DNA of 43,978 bases from Bacteroides acidifaciens (GTDB lineage Bacteria; Bacteroidota; Bacteroidia; Bacteroidales; Bacteroidaceae), in contig NZ_JANJZR010000034.1 of assembly GCF_024623065.1 (NCBI RefSeq), positions 1 through 43,978 on the forward strand, written 5' to 3'. The notes under the pieces were generated by a model. That model was not told the origin of the DNA. It searched no databases and saw only the letters and a program-made list of their open reading frames with translations. This document shows, in pieces, positions 36,408-43,968 of the stretch (the first letter of the stretch is position 1; every line of letters begins with the position of its first letter). A program made the translations under genes and the position numbers.

Positions 36408-37549
36408 TTAAAGTTTGTAACTCTCATAGTTTGAGGAAGAAATGAACTCTTTTATTTCTTCTTCTGTTGGAAGCTCTATCCTATACTTCTGTACAAAGAT
36501 ATTTGGGTCTAATCCGGCTGTGGCATACTTTACTAATGTATCTCCCTTTTCAGTGCAAAGCAGAATACCGATAGGTGGATTATCATCCGGCTGCATCACT
36601 TCCGCTTTGAAATAGTTCAGATACATATTTAGTTGCGAAGCATACTCATGGTGGAACTTGTCTATCTTCAATTCTACAATAACATGACATTTCAAAATAC
36701 GGTGATAGAACACAAGGTCGGCAAAGAAATAATCTTCATCAATCAAGATGCGTTTTTGCCGGGCTTCAAAGCAGAAGCCATGTCCCATTTCTAACAGGAA
36801 GTGTTGCAGGTTGTCAAGAATGGCTTGTTCCAAATCAGTTTCTGTCACCAATGCACGTTCATTCAACCCTAAGAACTCCAAAGTAACAGGAGTATTGATA
36901 ACATCTTTAGGTTGTAATAAGGTTGCTTGTTGCTGGACTAAAGCGGAGAGGGCTTCTTTGTTTTTGGATAGTCCGCTACGTTCGTAATATAAAGATGCGA
37001 TTTGTCGCTCCAACTCCTTTACAGACCAGCAGCCACGAATAGTTTCCATTTCATAGAAAGCACGTTTTACCGGGTTCTCAATTCCCGATATAGTGTTTAA
37101 ATGGGTGGAAGATAATTTATTGAATAATCTATCAGCTGGAATCATCCATGTTTCGGTTTGTGGGTATTCTGTTGATAGTTTCCAAACTCCACTTTCAGAT
37201 TCGGCGGTCATCAACCGCCGAGTTGGTTCAGTGAATTCGGCGGTCAATGACTGCCGAATTTGAATTTGTGATGCAATGTATTGTGTAACAGGTTTTTTTA
37301 GTTGTGGATAAACAAGATACAACCGCCTAAATTCACGGAATCTACGTTCATTCAGCCCTTTTGTTTTCAGTCGTTGTTCCAGCTTCTTCAACAGTTGTTC
37401 ACCGTAGGCGGCACGGTCTTCAATTCTACGATATAGCAACCCATAAGCCAGTTACGGGAAGTAAGGGCAAGGTTTACAGCATGTGCGGCTTGTGCCTGCA
37501 ACGTGTTCTGTATCGTGCTGATATGTTTTACTAATGCTTCAAAGTTCAT
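36408..37549 (-). pseudogene. DUF1016/YhcG-type PDDEXK nuclease, frameshifted near the N terminus
   Basis: From the ATG at 37549 the sequence reads MNFEALVKHISTIQNTLQ... to NWLMGCYIVEL, the usual N terminus of DUF1016 proteins, then goes out of frame at about 37420-37425. The rest (EDRAAYGEQLLKKLEQRLK onward, about 340 residues) continues in another frame to 36408, including the PDDEXK core (DEDYFFADLVFYHRILKCHVIVELK). Relatives have about four extra residues at the break, so a small deletion (13 bases would fit) is likely. The long part could still start at a TTG at 37439. Known relatives are linked to nucleic-acid cleavage; the role here is unclear. Confidence 0.75.
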
Positions 37550-37574
37550 AGTTACAAAGATAAGTCTTTTATGG

Positions 37575-38798
37575 TTAAAACTTTAGTTCGGGTAAGCTGT
37601 TTATTGCTTCCTCTTTCAATTTATCCACCGCACGGGTGTACTTCTCCGTATGCTTCAATCCGCTATGCCCTAAAAGGCTGGCTACGGTTTTGATATTTGC
37701 CCCATTATTCAGAATGTTCACGGCAAACGAATGTCTTGCACAATGCCAGCTTATATGTTTGTCTATTCCGGCTCTCTTTACCCAACGCTTTACTGACTTA
37801 CAGCAGCTTTCGTAAGTAGGCAAATCGAATATTAAACAGTTTTTATCTGCCGGGGCTTCACCAATGATAGACAATAGACCGTCATTCAAAGGAATAACCA
37901 CACCACTACTGACAGAATGTCCCTTTGTCTTGCTTTGCTCAAACTTCAATAACCGATTAGCGTAATCCACATTCTTATAGGTAAGGTCTTTTACATCACA
38001 GAAGCGCAGACCGCAGTATAAGCAGAAGATAAAAGCCCGTCTGACATTCGGGTTCTCGTTGTCATAATGGCAAGCCGCCAACTTTTGTATTTCTTCGGGA
38101 GAAAGAACATCTTTTCGAAGCATTTGGCTATCCACTTTACAGGTAACACTTTTACACGGGTCTTTCAACATTACATCGTGGTCAATCGCATATCGAATAA
38201 CTTTCTTAAAACGCTGGTAAATGCTTTTAGCTCCCTCACCCACACTTCGGGATTGCAAATAGGCTACAAACTGCTCCATCATTTCTTTGGTAATAAGTTC
38301 CGGTTTGATACTAAACTCATTCATGGGGTATTGCTCTTTTAAGAAGTCCTTAAAACGGCTAAGCGCAATTTGTACCATGCGAATATCTTTCTTGGTATAA
38401 CTGTTGATATAGGCTTGGAAATAGTCTAAGAAATTGACCGTTCTATCTTTTTTTAACCGATAGCCCAACATACTTTCTTTAAATTCCTGCTCACGCTCTG
38501 CACGTATCTTTGTGGCAAGTTCCAACGTTTCTTTGTTCCGCTGGCGTTCCGCAGGAGTACGGGGCTTATCTATCAGATACAGACTAAGGTTCTCTTTTCG
38601 CCTATTGTGCTTTACTGCAAACTTGGGCTTGCCTTGCATCTTTCCACTATCATAGTACACTTGATTGCCGTTTTCATCTAATACGGGTTTTTCCTCTCTA
38701 CCTAAATAATACTCTAAGTAAAGGCTAATTCTACCATCCGAGAGCTTATTCTGCTCTAACTTGGGGTTTTCTTTCGTTTTATTTTCTAACTTTGCCAT
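37575..38798 (-). CDS. Tyrosine integrase of the element
   Basis: A 407-residue site-specific recombinase that would insert and excise the element at tRNA-Leu. The C-terminal catalytic residues are all present: Arg265 (CGLRFCDV), His352 and Arg355 (HCARHS), His378 (LLGHSG) and Tyr387 (HTEKYTR). Residues 1-115 form the arm-type/N-terminal part and 120-205 the SAM-like core-binding domain of Bacteroidetes integrases. It lies next to the right junction, reading inward. Its promoter touches the subterminal repeats, so integrase binding there could control its own expression. Confidence 0.95.
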   Translation of the reverse strand: MAKLENKTKENPKLEQNKLSDGRISLYLEYYLGREEKPVLDENGNQVYYDSGKMQGKPKFAVKHNRRKENLSLYLIDKPRTPAERQRNKETLELATKIRAEREQEFKESMLGYRLKKDRTVNFLDYFQAYINSYTKKDIRMVQIALSRFKDFLKEQYPMNEFSIKPELITKEMMEQFVAYLQSRSVGEGAKSIYQRFKKVIRYAIDHDVMLKDPCKSVTCKVDSQMLRKDVLSPEEIQKLAACHYDNENPNVRRAFIFCLYCGLRFCDVKDLTYKNVDYANRLLKFEQSKTKGHSVSSGVVIPLNDGLLSIIGEAPADKNCLIFDLPTYESCCKSVKRWVKRAGIDKHISWHCARHSFAVNILNNGANIKTVASLLGHSGLKHTEKYTRAVDKLKEEAINSLPELKF

Positions 38799-38881
38799 TG
38801 TTTAGAGGTTTTATCCCGATTTAGGTACCATAACCGGGTGATTACGCTAAATAGTTGATTTTCTTTTGTTTTCTGATATTG

Positions 38882-38911
38882 CAAAGGTACAAAAGAAAAT
38901 GATATTTCAAA
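38882..38911 (-). promoter_or_regulatory. Promoter of the integrase gene
   Basis: Minus strand: TTTG (38911-38908), 18 bases, TACCTTTG (38889-38882). The -33 element touches the 23-base subterminal repeat at 38914-38936. Confidence 0.5.
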
Positions 38912-38913
38912 GT

Positions 38914-38936
38914 GTACTAAAAGTGTACTGAATAAC
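38914..38936. repeat. Right subterminal repeat, candidate integrase arm site
   Basis: Partner of the repeat at 23006-23028 (21 of 23 bases equal, same orientation). It contains AAGTGTACT twice in tandem (38910-38929 region). Confidence 0.6.
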
Positions 38937-39043
38937 AGAAAATGGGCAAAATATGGCAAAAATGGAGAAAATAAGAAATATGCAAGTTGTTGATAATAAG
39001 GTGAATAAATTCTTTTGTTTTCCTATGATTTCTATGGTTTGTA

Positions 39044-39057
39044 CCGGGTCTGGGTAC
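39044..39057 (+). repeat. attR core, 14-bp direct repeat
   Basis: CCGGGTCTGGGTAC, identical to the tRNA-Leu end at 22940-22953. It marks the right edge of the element. Confidence 0.85.
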
Positions 39058-39061
39058 TGAG

Positions 39062-39098
39062 GCGGAGAAAGTTGAAAAACTCTCTCCGCTTTTCTTTT
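39062..39098 (+). terminator. Displaced original tRNA-Leu terminator
   Basis: GCGGAGAAAGTT and AACTCTCTCCGC pair (one mismatch) around a four-base loop, followed by T-rich sequence. It starts 5 bases after attR, where the tRNA gene would have ended before integration. Confidence 0.75.
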
Positions 39099-39135
39099 CT
39101 ACTCCTCGTAACTCATTGGTTTGCTGATAGATTAA

Positions 39136-39267
39136 ATCAAGCACTTTGTTATAAGAATTGGTTCGATATGTTTCAGAGAAATTAAAGATGATATTTCTTA
39201 TCTTGAATGGCTCGTTTCAATCGAGAAAATGTCCAAAGAGGACTTTAAATTATTGATTATGATTTAA
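39136..39267 (+). pseudogene. Possible gene remnant beside attR
   Basis: An open frame without an ATG near its start reads FREIKDDISYLEWLVSIEKM and ends KLLIMI at a stop at 39267. The 'SYLEWLVS' pattern recalls the C-terminal piece of exonuclease X-like proteins. It has no complete start and lies right after the displaced terminator, so it may be a decayed gene or chance coding. Confidence 0.3.
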
Positions 39268-39280
39268 TAACTAAAGTGAT

Positions 39281-39988
39281 ATGAAAAAATGGATTATTTA
39301 CGTGCTTGGTGTAATCACAGGTATTATGCTGACATTCGCTTTCGCATTTTACGTTAATCTTTCTAACACTCCGGGAATTATTGGACTTGAAATGTTTGAA
39401 GAACCCGGTGATTATATGGAATACTCACAATTTGAAGTATTCCAAGTAGTGCAATCTGGATGCGCATTGGCTTACGCTGATGAATCTTTTGGCTCAATAG
39501 TTTTTATTATGCCGAATGAAAGCCAACAGTTCTATGATGACCAAAAAATCGTTCTTAAAAACGACCAGTGCGCTCAACATGTGGGTACTTATAAGTATAG
39601 TACTAAAATGGAAATAGAGAAAACAGTACCAGCTATTAGAATAGTTGATGGTGTAGAATTACCGAAATCAAATAGAACTGTTACTGAAAAAAAGGATTTC
39701 GGAAAAACATTGTTTGAGAAACCCGGTGAATGTGTAAGTAGGAAAAATTTTGAAGTACAGAAAGTTTTGGATTCTGGCGATGCCATTGCTTTGGAAATTA
39801 GAGAAACCATTTCAGAACATGTCTTTACTTCTGATTTAGAAGTCTTAATATTAGCTCAAGAGGGTAGTAATTTTTATAACAATCAAATAGTAAAAGCTCC
39901 ACAAGGAAAATGCGCAAGACAAATTGGAAACTATAAGTATCAACAGTATGGAAGTACAAAGGTAATTCCTATAATTGCTTTCAAATAA
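39281..39988 (+). CDS. Membrane-anchored protein with a duplicated domain
   Basis: I do not recognise this 235-residue protein. A membrane helix or uncleaved signal lies at 4-25. The rest is two copies of one roughly 85-residue domain: about 37-119 and 143-232. Shared features are FE.PGEx.....FEV..VL.SG.A.A, the middle F.....VLIL/IVFIMPNE, FYxxQ.IV......CA...G.YKY and a closing I. Each copy has one conserved Cys (Cys97 and Cys211) at the same place. It looks like a small beta domain facing the periplasm. Just outside the element, single gene, followed by a hairpin. Confidence 0.8.
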   Translation: MKKWIIYVLGVITGIMLTFAFAFYVNLSNTPGIIGLEMFEEPGDYMEYSQFEVFQVVQSGCALAYADESFGSIVFIMPNESQQFYDDQKIVLKNDQCAQHVGTYKYSTKMEIEKTVPAIRIVDGVELPKSNRTVTEKKDFGKTLFEKPGECVSRKNFEVQKVLDSGDAIALEIRETISEHVFTSDLEVLILAQEGSNFYNNQIVKAPQGKCARQIGNYKYQQYGSTKVIPIIAFK

Positions 39989-40176
39989 GTCTTTGGCTGA
40001 TGCCTTCGGACATGAAATGGAAGCAGGACAGGTGGATAGGGGAAGATGCGGATAGGAAGAAGTGGTCTATCATTTCTAACGATAGGAAAGATAAAATCAA
40101 CTTATAGCAAAACAGTTTTTTATCTTTCAATCTTTCACCTTCTTCTTGAAACTCTTTATTCACCGGCGTTTTATGA

Positions 40177-40224
40177 CGGTGAAAGATGAAAATACGAACA
40201 ATCAGCATCTGTCATCTTTCACCG
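40177..40224. terminator. Hairpin between the duplicated-domain gene and the VirE-like gene
   Basis: CGGTGAAAGATGA (40177-40189) and TCATCTTTCACCG (40212-40224) are perfect 13-base arms. It lies between two convergent genes. The arm belongs to a motif family seen also at 40131 and at 42789-42874. Confidence 0.6.
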
Positions 40225-40243
40225 GATGTAGCGTTCATCTAAA

Positions 40244-42352
40244 TCATTCTTTTCCCGGCTTGATTCGTACCACTTTATAGAAATTCCCACGTTTGGTATG
40301 CACAGAAGGGATTTTGTTCTTCTGCAATATCCTTCCGAACTGTACAATACTGCAAATGGATACATGAATTTTGCTGTCACGTTGTAATTGTTCCAAAATC
40401 TCAATAGCGAGCAACTGCTCACATTCTTCTTCCTCTTTGGCTGCTCGGAAATACTCGTGAAATAACTGTTCGGCAATAGGCATTACTTGAAATTCCTGAT
40501 TATTCATGGTCATCACTTTTTCATCTTCCGTGTCGAACCAGTATCGTTCTCCTTTATGTAAATCGTGCATGGCTTGTGCATACAGTTGTTCATAATCAAT
40601 AGGCGAGCAGTCAATCGGTCCGGTCAGGGAAATGACAATATAACGTCGGCTGCCGGAAGTATCGGTCAACAAGTCTTTGTGATTGCTTGTTCCGATGAAG
40701 GATGCGTAGCGGCGCATCTCCATGGTAGCTGTCCCGTGCGGACGGCGGATGTTGATAACCGGTTTTTGTATAATATGTTTCAAGAATGCCTGTTGGCTGA
40801 CTCCGTTCTGGTCAAACTCATCCATATTGATGAGCGCAAACCTGTTGAGGGATAATTCCGCATCCCGTTTGTTGCTGAAATCAATGCGGTCGGTATAGTA
40901 TGATTGTAACTCGGGTGGAAGCAGGCTCCGGCAGAATGTCGATTTTCGGTATGCTTGCGGGCCGACAAGCAGCGGCACGGTGCAGTTTGCATATTTCCGG
41001 TCAGTCTGACGCCAATGCGCCACCATATTCAGAAACCAGCGATAAAACAAGTTGGGCCAATGGGGATTGTCGCAGGGAACACGGGTGGCCAGTTCCCGAA
41101 TCCGATCGCGTCCGTCCCAACGAATATCCAACCCGAATAGAAAATCTTCAATAGGATTGAAAATAGGAACACGGTCGGAATCCAGGTAGCGGATAATGTC
41201 CCTGTCCCAAAGGTTGAGCCCTTCCTGTCTCGCATTCATGGCAATGCTGTTGCGTACCCGGGTACTCAAGGGGCGGAAATAAAAGCAAAACGCATTTCGC
41301 TCGCGAAATTCCGTGACCGTCGTCATCGTATTATAGCGGAATTCATACCTTCGTTGCATAAACTCTTCCGTCCGGAATTCTAGTACCTGTTCTGCCGACA
41401 AGGGAGATTTCTTTCCGAAGCCCTTTTCGCATGTGTATACGTTCTGTACTGTTTGCCGGATAAGGAATTCTTTTTTTCTGGTATAGAAATGAGCGGTCGC
41501 CCAACGGATGGTTTCTTCTTCCGGTATCCCCGCCTGAAAGCAATTTTTCGCTACCTGAACCAACAAAGGTTTTAGGTCTTCGTCCGAACGTGCATGAACT
41601 CTCGGCGATAACTCGCTTAATGATTGGTATGCATTATTCAAGGCTGCCTCGAAGAGTGCGGACAATGTGTCGAAACTGTCGTATCCCGGAATCAGCCGTT
41701 TGAATGGCGATGTTTCTGCCTGTACGGCTTCCTTGTAGGTTGTTTCCGAAGGCATTTCCAACGGTTGCCGCATATAAAATACGGTAGACTCGGGATTATA
41801 ATAAAGTTCCGGGTCATAAGTCTGTCTGCAGAACTGTTCCAGTGTCGGATTTTTCAGCTCGATGGGATAGGAAAGGACGGGTTGGTACAGGCTGACTGCC
41901 TTCCTGTAGGCATGTGCCTGAAAGATTTCCGCTTCTTCTCGTTTTTGGGGAAGTGACTCGTCCGGTCGTGTAAATCGTATCCATATCTTTACGGAATGTC
42001 CTCCGGAACCCATGAAGGCTGCAAATGTTTGCGAAAGTTCGGCAGCTTCCTGTTTTACACGGTTCACTTCCATATGGTTTGCCAGGTGATTCACTTCTAT
42101 TTGTATGATTCCGTTGTATCCGGTCATCTGTATGCCGTTGACTGTCTTGCGGAAGGTTGCGGCGGGGATGACTTTTGTCAGTTTCTTGGCTTCCTCCAGC
42201 CGGTAGCCCGGTGACGCGTAACGAATGCTTGTTCGTAGATTGCTGACAGGTTGGGCTTTCGTTTCATGTTTCATCGCTTCCATTTGCAAGTTTATGTCCA
42301 GCGTTCGCATGGTTGAGGTATCCCCGTTGTCTCGTGTTAGGGTAAGCTTCAT
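40244..42352 (-). CDS. VirE/BT4734-like primase-helicase family protein
   Basis: A 702-residue protein of the group with a BT4734-like (VirE) N-terminal domain (about 30-150) and a VirE-type ATPase domain. The nucleotide site is a variant: GPQAYRKST at 464-472, with Arg where a Gly is expected in GxxxxGKS; ALINMDEFDQ follows as Walker B. TSNHKDLLTDTSGSRRYIVI is the usual later motif, and a short winged-helix-like tail ends the protein. The start is 42352, because a promoter (42397-42428) lies inside the longer reading from 42427. Such genes are common beside mobile or capsule regions in Bacteroides; their role is unknown. Confidence 0.87.
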   Translation of the reverse strand: MKLTLTRDNGDTSTMRTLDINLQMEAMKHETKAQPVSNLRTSIRYASPGYRLEEAKKLTKVIPAATFRKTVNGIQMTGYNGIIQIEVNHLANHMEVNRVKQEAAELSQTFAAFMGSGGHSVKIWIRFTRPDESLPQKREEAEIFQAHAYRKAVSLYQPVLSYPIELKNPTLEQFCRQTYDPELYYNPESTVFYMRQPLEMPSETTYKEAVQAETSPFKRLIPGYDSFDTLSALFEAALNNAYQSLSELSPRVHARSDEDLKPLLVQVAKNCFQAGIPEEETIRWATAHFYTRKKEFLIRQTVQNVYTCEKGFGKKSPLSAEQVLEFRTEEFMQRRYEFRYNTMTTVTEFRERNAFCFYFRPLSTRVRNSIAMNARQEGLNLWDRDIIRYLDSDRVPIFNPIEDFLFGLDIRWDGRDRIRELATRVPCDNPHWPNLFYRWFLNMVAHWRQTDRKYANCTVPLLVGPQAYRKSTFCRSLLPPELQSYYTDRIDFSNKRDAELSLNRFALINMDEFDQNGVSQQAFLKHIIQKPVINIRRPHGTATMEMRRYASFIGTSNHKDLLTDTSGSRRYIVISLTGPIDCSPIDYEQLYAQAMHDLHKGERYWFDTEDEKVMTMNNQEFQVMPIAEQLFHEYFRAAKEEEECEQLLAIEILEQLQRDSKIHVSICSIVQFGRILQKNKIPSVHTKRGNFYKVVRIKPGKE

Positions 42353-42396
42353 AATAAATATGTTTTTTGTTGATGCCTTTTGCTTAAAAAGGCGAG

Positions 42397-42428
42397 TAAA
42401 GGTATGTTTTATTATCGGGCTCTGCAAA
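42397..42428 (-). promoter_or_regulatory. Promoter of the VirE-like gene
   Basis: Minus strand TTTG (42428-42425), 20 bases, TACCTTTA (42404-42397). One mismatch from the -7 consensus. It fixes the start codon at 42352. Confidence 0.6.
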
Positions 42429-42466
42429 TAAATGTCCTGTATTCTTGACTTAGGGCCTTGGATATA

Positions 42467-42746
42467 CTACTTTCCCCGCAGTCTATTAATAGATAACTTC
42501 CTTTCTATTAGATGTAAAGTTGCTTTTGATTAATAGCAAAGTTGTTCTTGACTAATTAAAAACTATAAATGAAGGCTTTGATTATAAAATTGCAAGCTTT
42601 GTTTTTATAATCAAAGCTTGCGTTTATAAAAACGGAACTTGCATTTAAAGTTTGTAATTAATAGAGAGGAGGTTTATAATCAATGGAAAGGAAGTTTGCT
42701 TCTAATAGAACGGAACTTATTTATTAATACTTTGGGCGGAAAGTAG
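42467..42746. repeat. 280-bp gapless imperfect palindrome
   Basis: Bases pair symmetrically around a centre between 42606 and 42607 over 140 positions with no gap. By hand I count about 100 Watson-Crick pairs, about 12 G-U pairs and 27 mismatches. Strong segments: CTACTTTCC/GGAAAGTAG at the ends (42467, 42738), a 28-base pair of arms (42485-42512 and 42701-42728, 25 equal) and GCAAGCTTTG/CAAAGCTTGC at the centre (42592-42601, 42612-42621). It does not code for protein. Confidence 0.85.
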
Positions 42747-42788
42747 CGGTAGTTTTGAGTGTGGCAAGTAGTGATAGATGAATGATGT

Positions 42789-42874
42789 GGTGAAAGATTG
42801 GGAATGAACTATTAACGTTTGGAAAGTACGATAAACAGACGGTTTTATACAAATCGGTGAAAGATGAAAGATTG
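42789..42874 (+). repeat. GGTGAAAGATGAAAG motif copies
   Basis: GGTGAAAGATTG at 42789-42800 and CGGTGAAAGATGAAAGATTG at 42855-42874. The same word occurs as the hairpin arms at 40177-40224 and inverted as CTTTCAATCTTTCACC near 40125-40139, so it flanks the VirE-like gene on both sides. Confidence 0.6.
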
Positions 42875-43194
42875 TATCCAACTTGCATGTATATAGTCTG
42901 GGCTGTTTTTCATTGGTTATTACAAAGATGATGCTTTGTGCTCGTGATGTGGGGCAAGTGGAAGAAAAATATGAAATGATTTGCCATAATGAGGCGAGTG
43001 ATGATCTTTTCATAAATTTTATCGAAAAGAAGGAAAAAGAATGAAATAAACAAGAGCGAATGTAACAGTCTATCCATAAAAATACTATATTTATTGCAGC
43101 TAGAGAGCACTTTAAGTAATGCTTTAAGAAGAAAAACGAAAAGTAGTATATATACTATATATTTTCTATTATTAATTACTTAAACACATTTTTT

Positions 43195-43878
43195 ATGGAA
43201 GCCAAGAAATCAAAAAAGGCTGCAATTGAGAATCAACGAGGTTCTTGGTTGTTGATGGGTTTGGTTGTTGCGCTTGCCTTCATGTTCGTTTCGTTCGAAT
43301 GGACACAGCATGATGTCAGGATTGCGGCATTATCACCAGATGATGAATCCATCTATGTTACAGAGTTAGTTCCAATCACATTCCCGGAAGAGAGACTGGA
43401 ACCGCCTCCACCTCCCGAAACTAAGGTCGTGGATATATTAGAAATAGTAAAAAACGATATAGAGGTGGCGGATGATGTTTCTACGGTAGGAGAGGACATG
43501 GACGCGGCTCCTAACATTGTTTGGATACCACCAGTTGTGGAAGCAGAAGAGGTGGCAGAAGATGTAATACATGAACATGTAGAAATCATGCCGGACTTCC
43601 CCGGTGGCATGGCTGCTTTGATGAAGTATTTGGGTACCAATATCAAGTATCCGACTATTTCTCAAGAAATGGGTTCAGCAGGAAAAGTGATTGTTCAGTT
43701 TGTTGTTGACAAAGACGGAACGATTACGAATCCGGCAGTGGTACGAGGGGTGGATGCCTATTTGGACAAAGAAGCTATCCGTGTGATAAGCTCTATGCCG
43801 AAATGGAAGCCCGGAGTACAGAATGGCAAGAAAGTTCGAGTGAAATATACTGTGCCTGTGGTATTCAGACTACAGTAG
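43195..43878 (+). CDS. TonB-family energy transducer
   Basis: A 227-residue inner-membrane protein linking proton motive force to outer-membrane receptors. A cytosolic basic start and one membrane helix (about 17-35) are followed by a short proline-rich segment (ERLEPPPPPETK), an acidic periplasmic linker (about 85-130) and the C-terminal TonB domain (about 132-227: MPDFPGGMAALMKYL, GKVIVQFVVDKDGTI, MPKWKPGVQNGKKVRVKYT). It is complete and reads rightward from a long upstream region that contains a large palindrome. Partner receptors are not adjacent. Confidence 0.93.
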   Translation: MEAKKSKKAAIENQRGSWLLMGLVVALAFMFVSFEWTQHDVRIAALSPDDESIYVTELVPITFPEERLEPPPPPETKVVDILEIVKNDIEVADDVSTVGEDMDAAPNIVWIPPVVEAEEVAEDVIHEHVEIMPDFPGGMAALMKYLGTNIKYPTISQEMGSAGKVIVQFVVDKDGTITNPAVVRGVDAYLDKEAIRVISSMPKWKPGVQNGKKVRVKYTVPVVFRLQ

Positions 43879-43926
43879 TAACTTGGAATGGATGAGTAAT
43901 GGGGGCTGACTAAAAAGTCCCCACCG

Positions 43927-43968
43927 AAAAAAAAGTTCTCTCTATCCGCTGATATGAGAGAACTTTTA
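43927..43968 (+). terminator. Terminator-like hairpin at the window end
   Basis: AAAAGTTCTCT (43931-43941) and AGAGAACTTTT (43957-43967) pair perfectly with A and T runs outside. Just upstream, GGGG..GACT / AGTC..CCCC around AAAA (about 43902-43923) forms another small stem. Together they could end the tonB transcript. Confidence 0.6.

Larger units (their letters stand above)
22954..39057. mobile_element. Integrative mobilizable element in tRNA-Leu, 16.1 kb
   Basis: The element is bounded by a 14-bp direct repeat derived from the tRNA 3' end. It carries a tyrosine integrase at its right end, an excisionase-like HTH, RepA-like ATPase, primase, candidate oriT, MobC and relaxase, but no conjugation apparatus. 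Insertion into a tRNA-Leu 3' end recalls the known Bacteroides element NBU1, although the gene content is not the same. The backbone (24.2-28.9 kb) is GC-richer than the cargo (29.3-36.4 kb), which suggests the element is a composite. Cargo includes an outer-membrane gene cluster, regulators and an IS982-type IS. Confidence 0.88.
42353..43194. other. 842-base region without genes, upstream of VirE-like and TonB genes
   Basis: Holds the VirE-like promoter (42397-42428), the 280-bp palindrome (42467-42746) and two copies of the GGTGAAAGAT motif (42789-42800, 42855-42874). The rest, to the tonB ATG, is AT-rich with short chance frames only and no clear promoter. Confidence 0.6.

Noticed and set aside
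39981..40208. 75-codon minus-strand frame beside the VirE-like gene
   Set aside because: It overlaps the end of the duplicated-domain gene and the repeat hairpin; its composition is unlike a real protein.
42485..42728. Invertible promoter flanked by inverted repeats
   Set aside because: The interior is itself palindromic and continues the same symmetry, no complete promoter is seen inside, and no invertase gene is adjacent.
42717..43110. Minus-strand frames of 66-98 codons before tonB
   Set aside because: Low-complexity, overlapping each other and the palindrome edge; no start signals or homology pattern.
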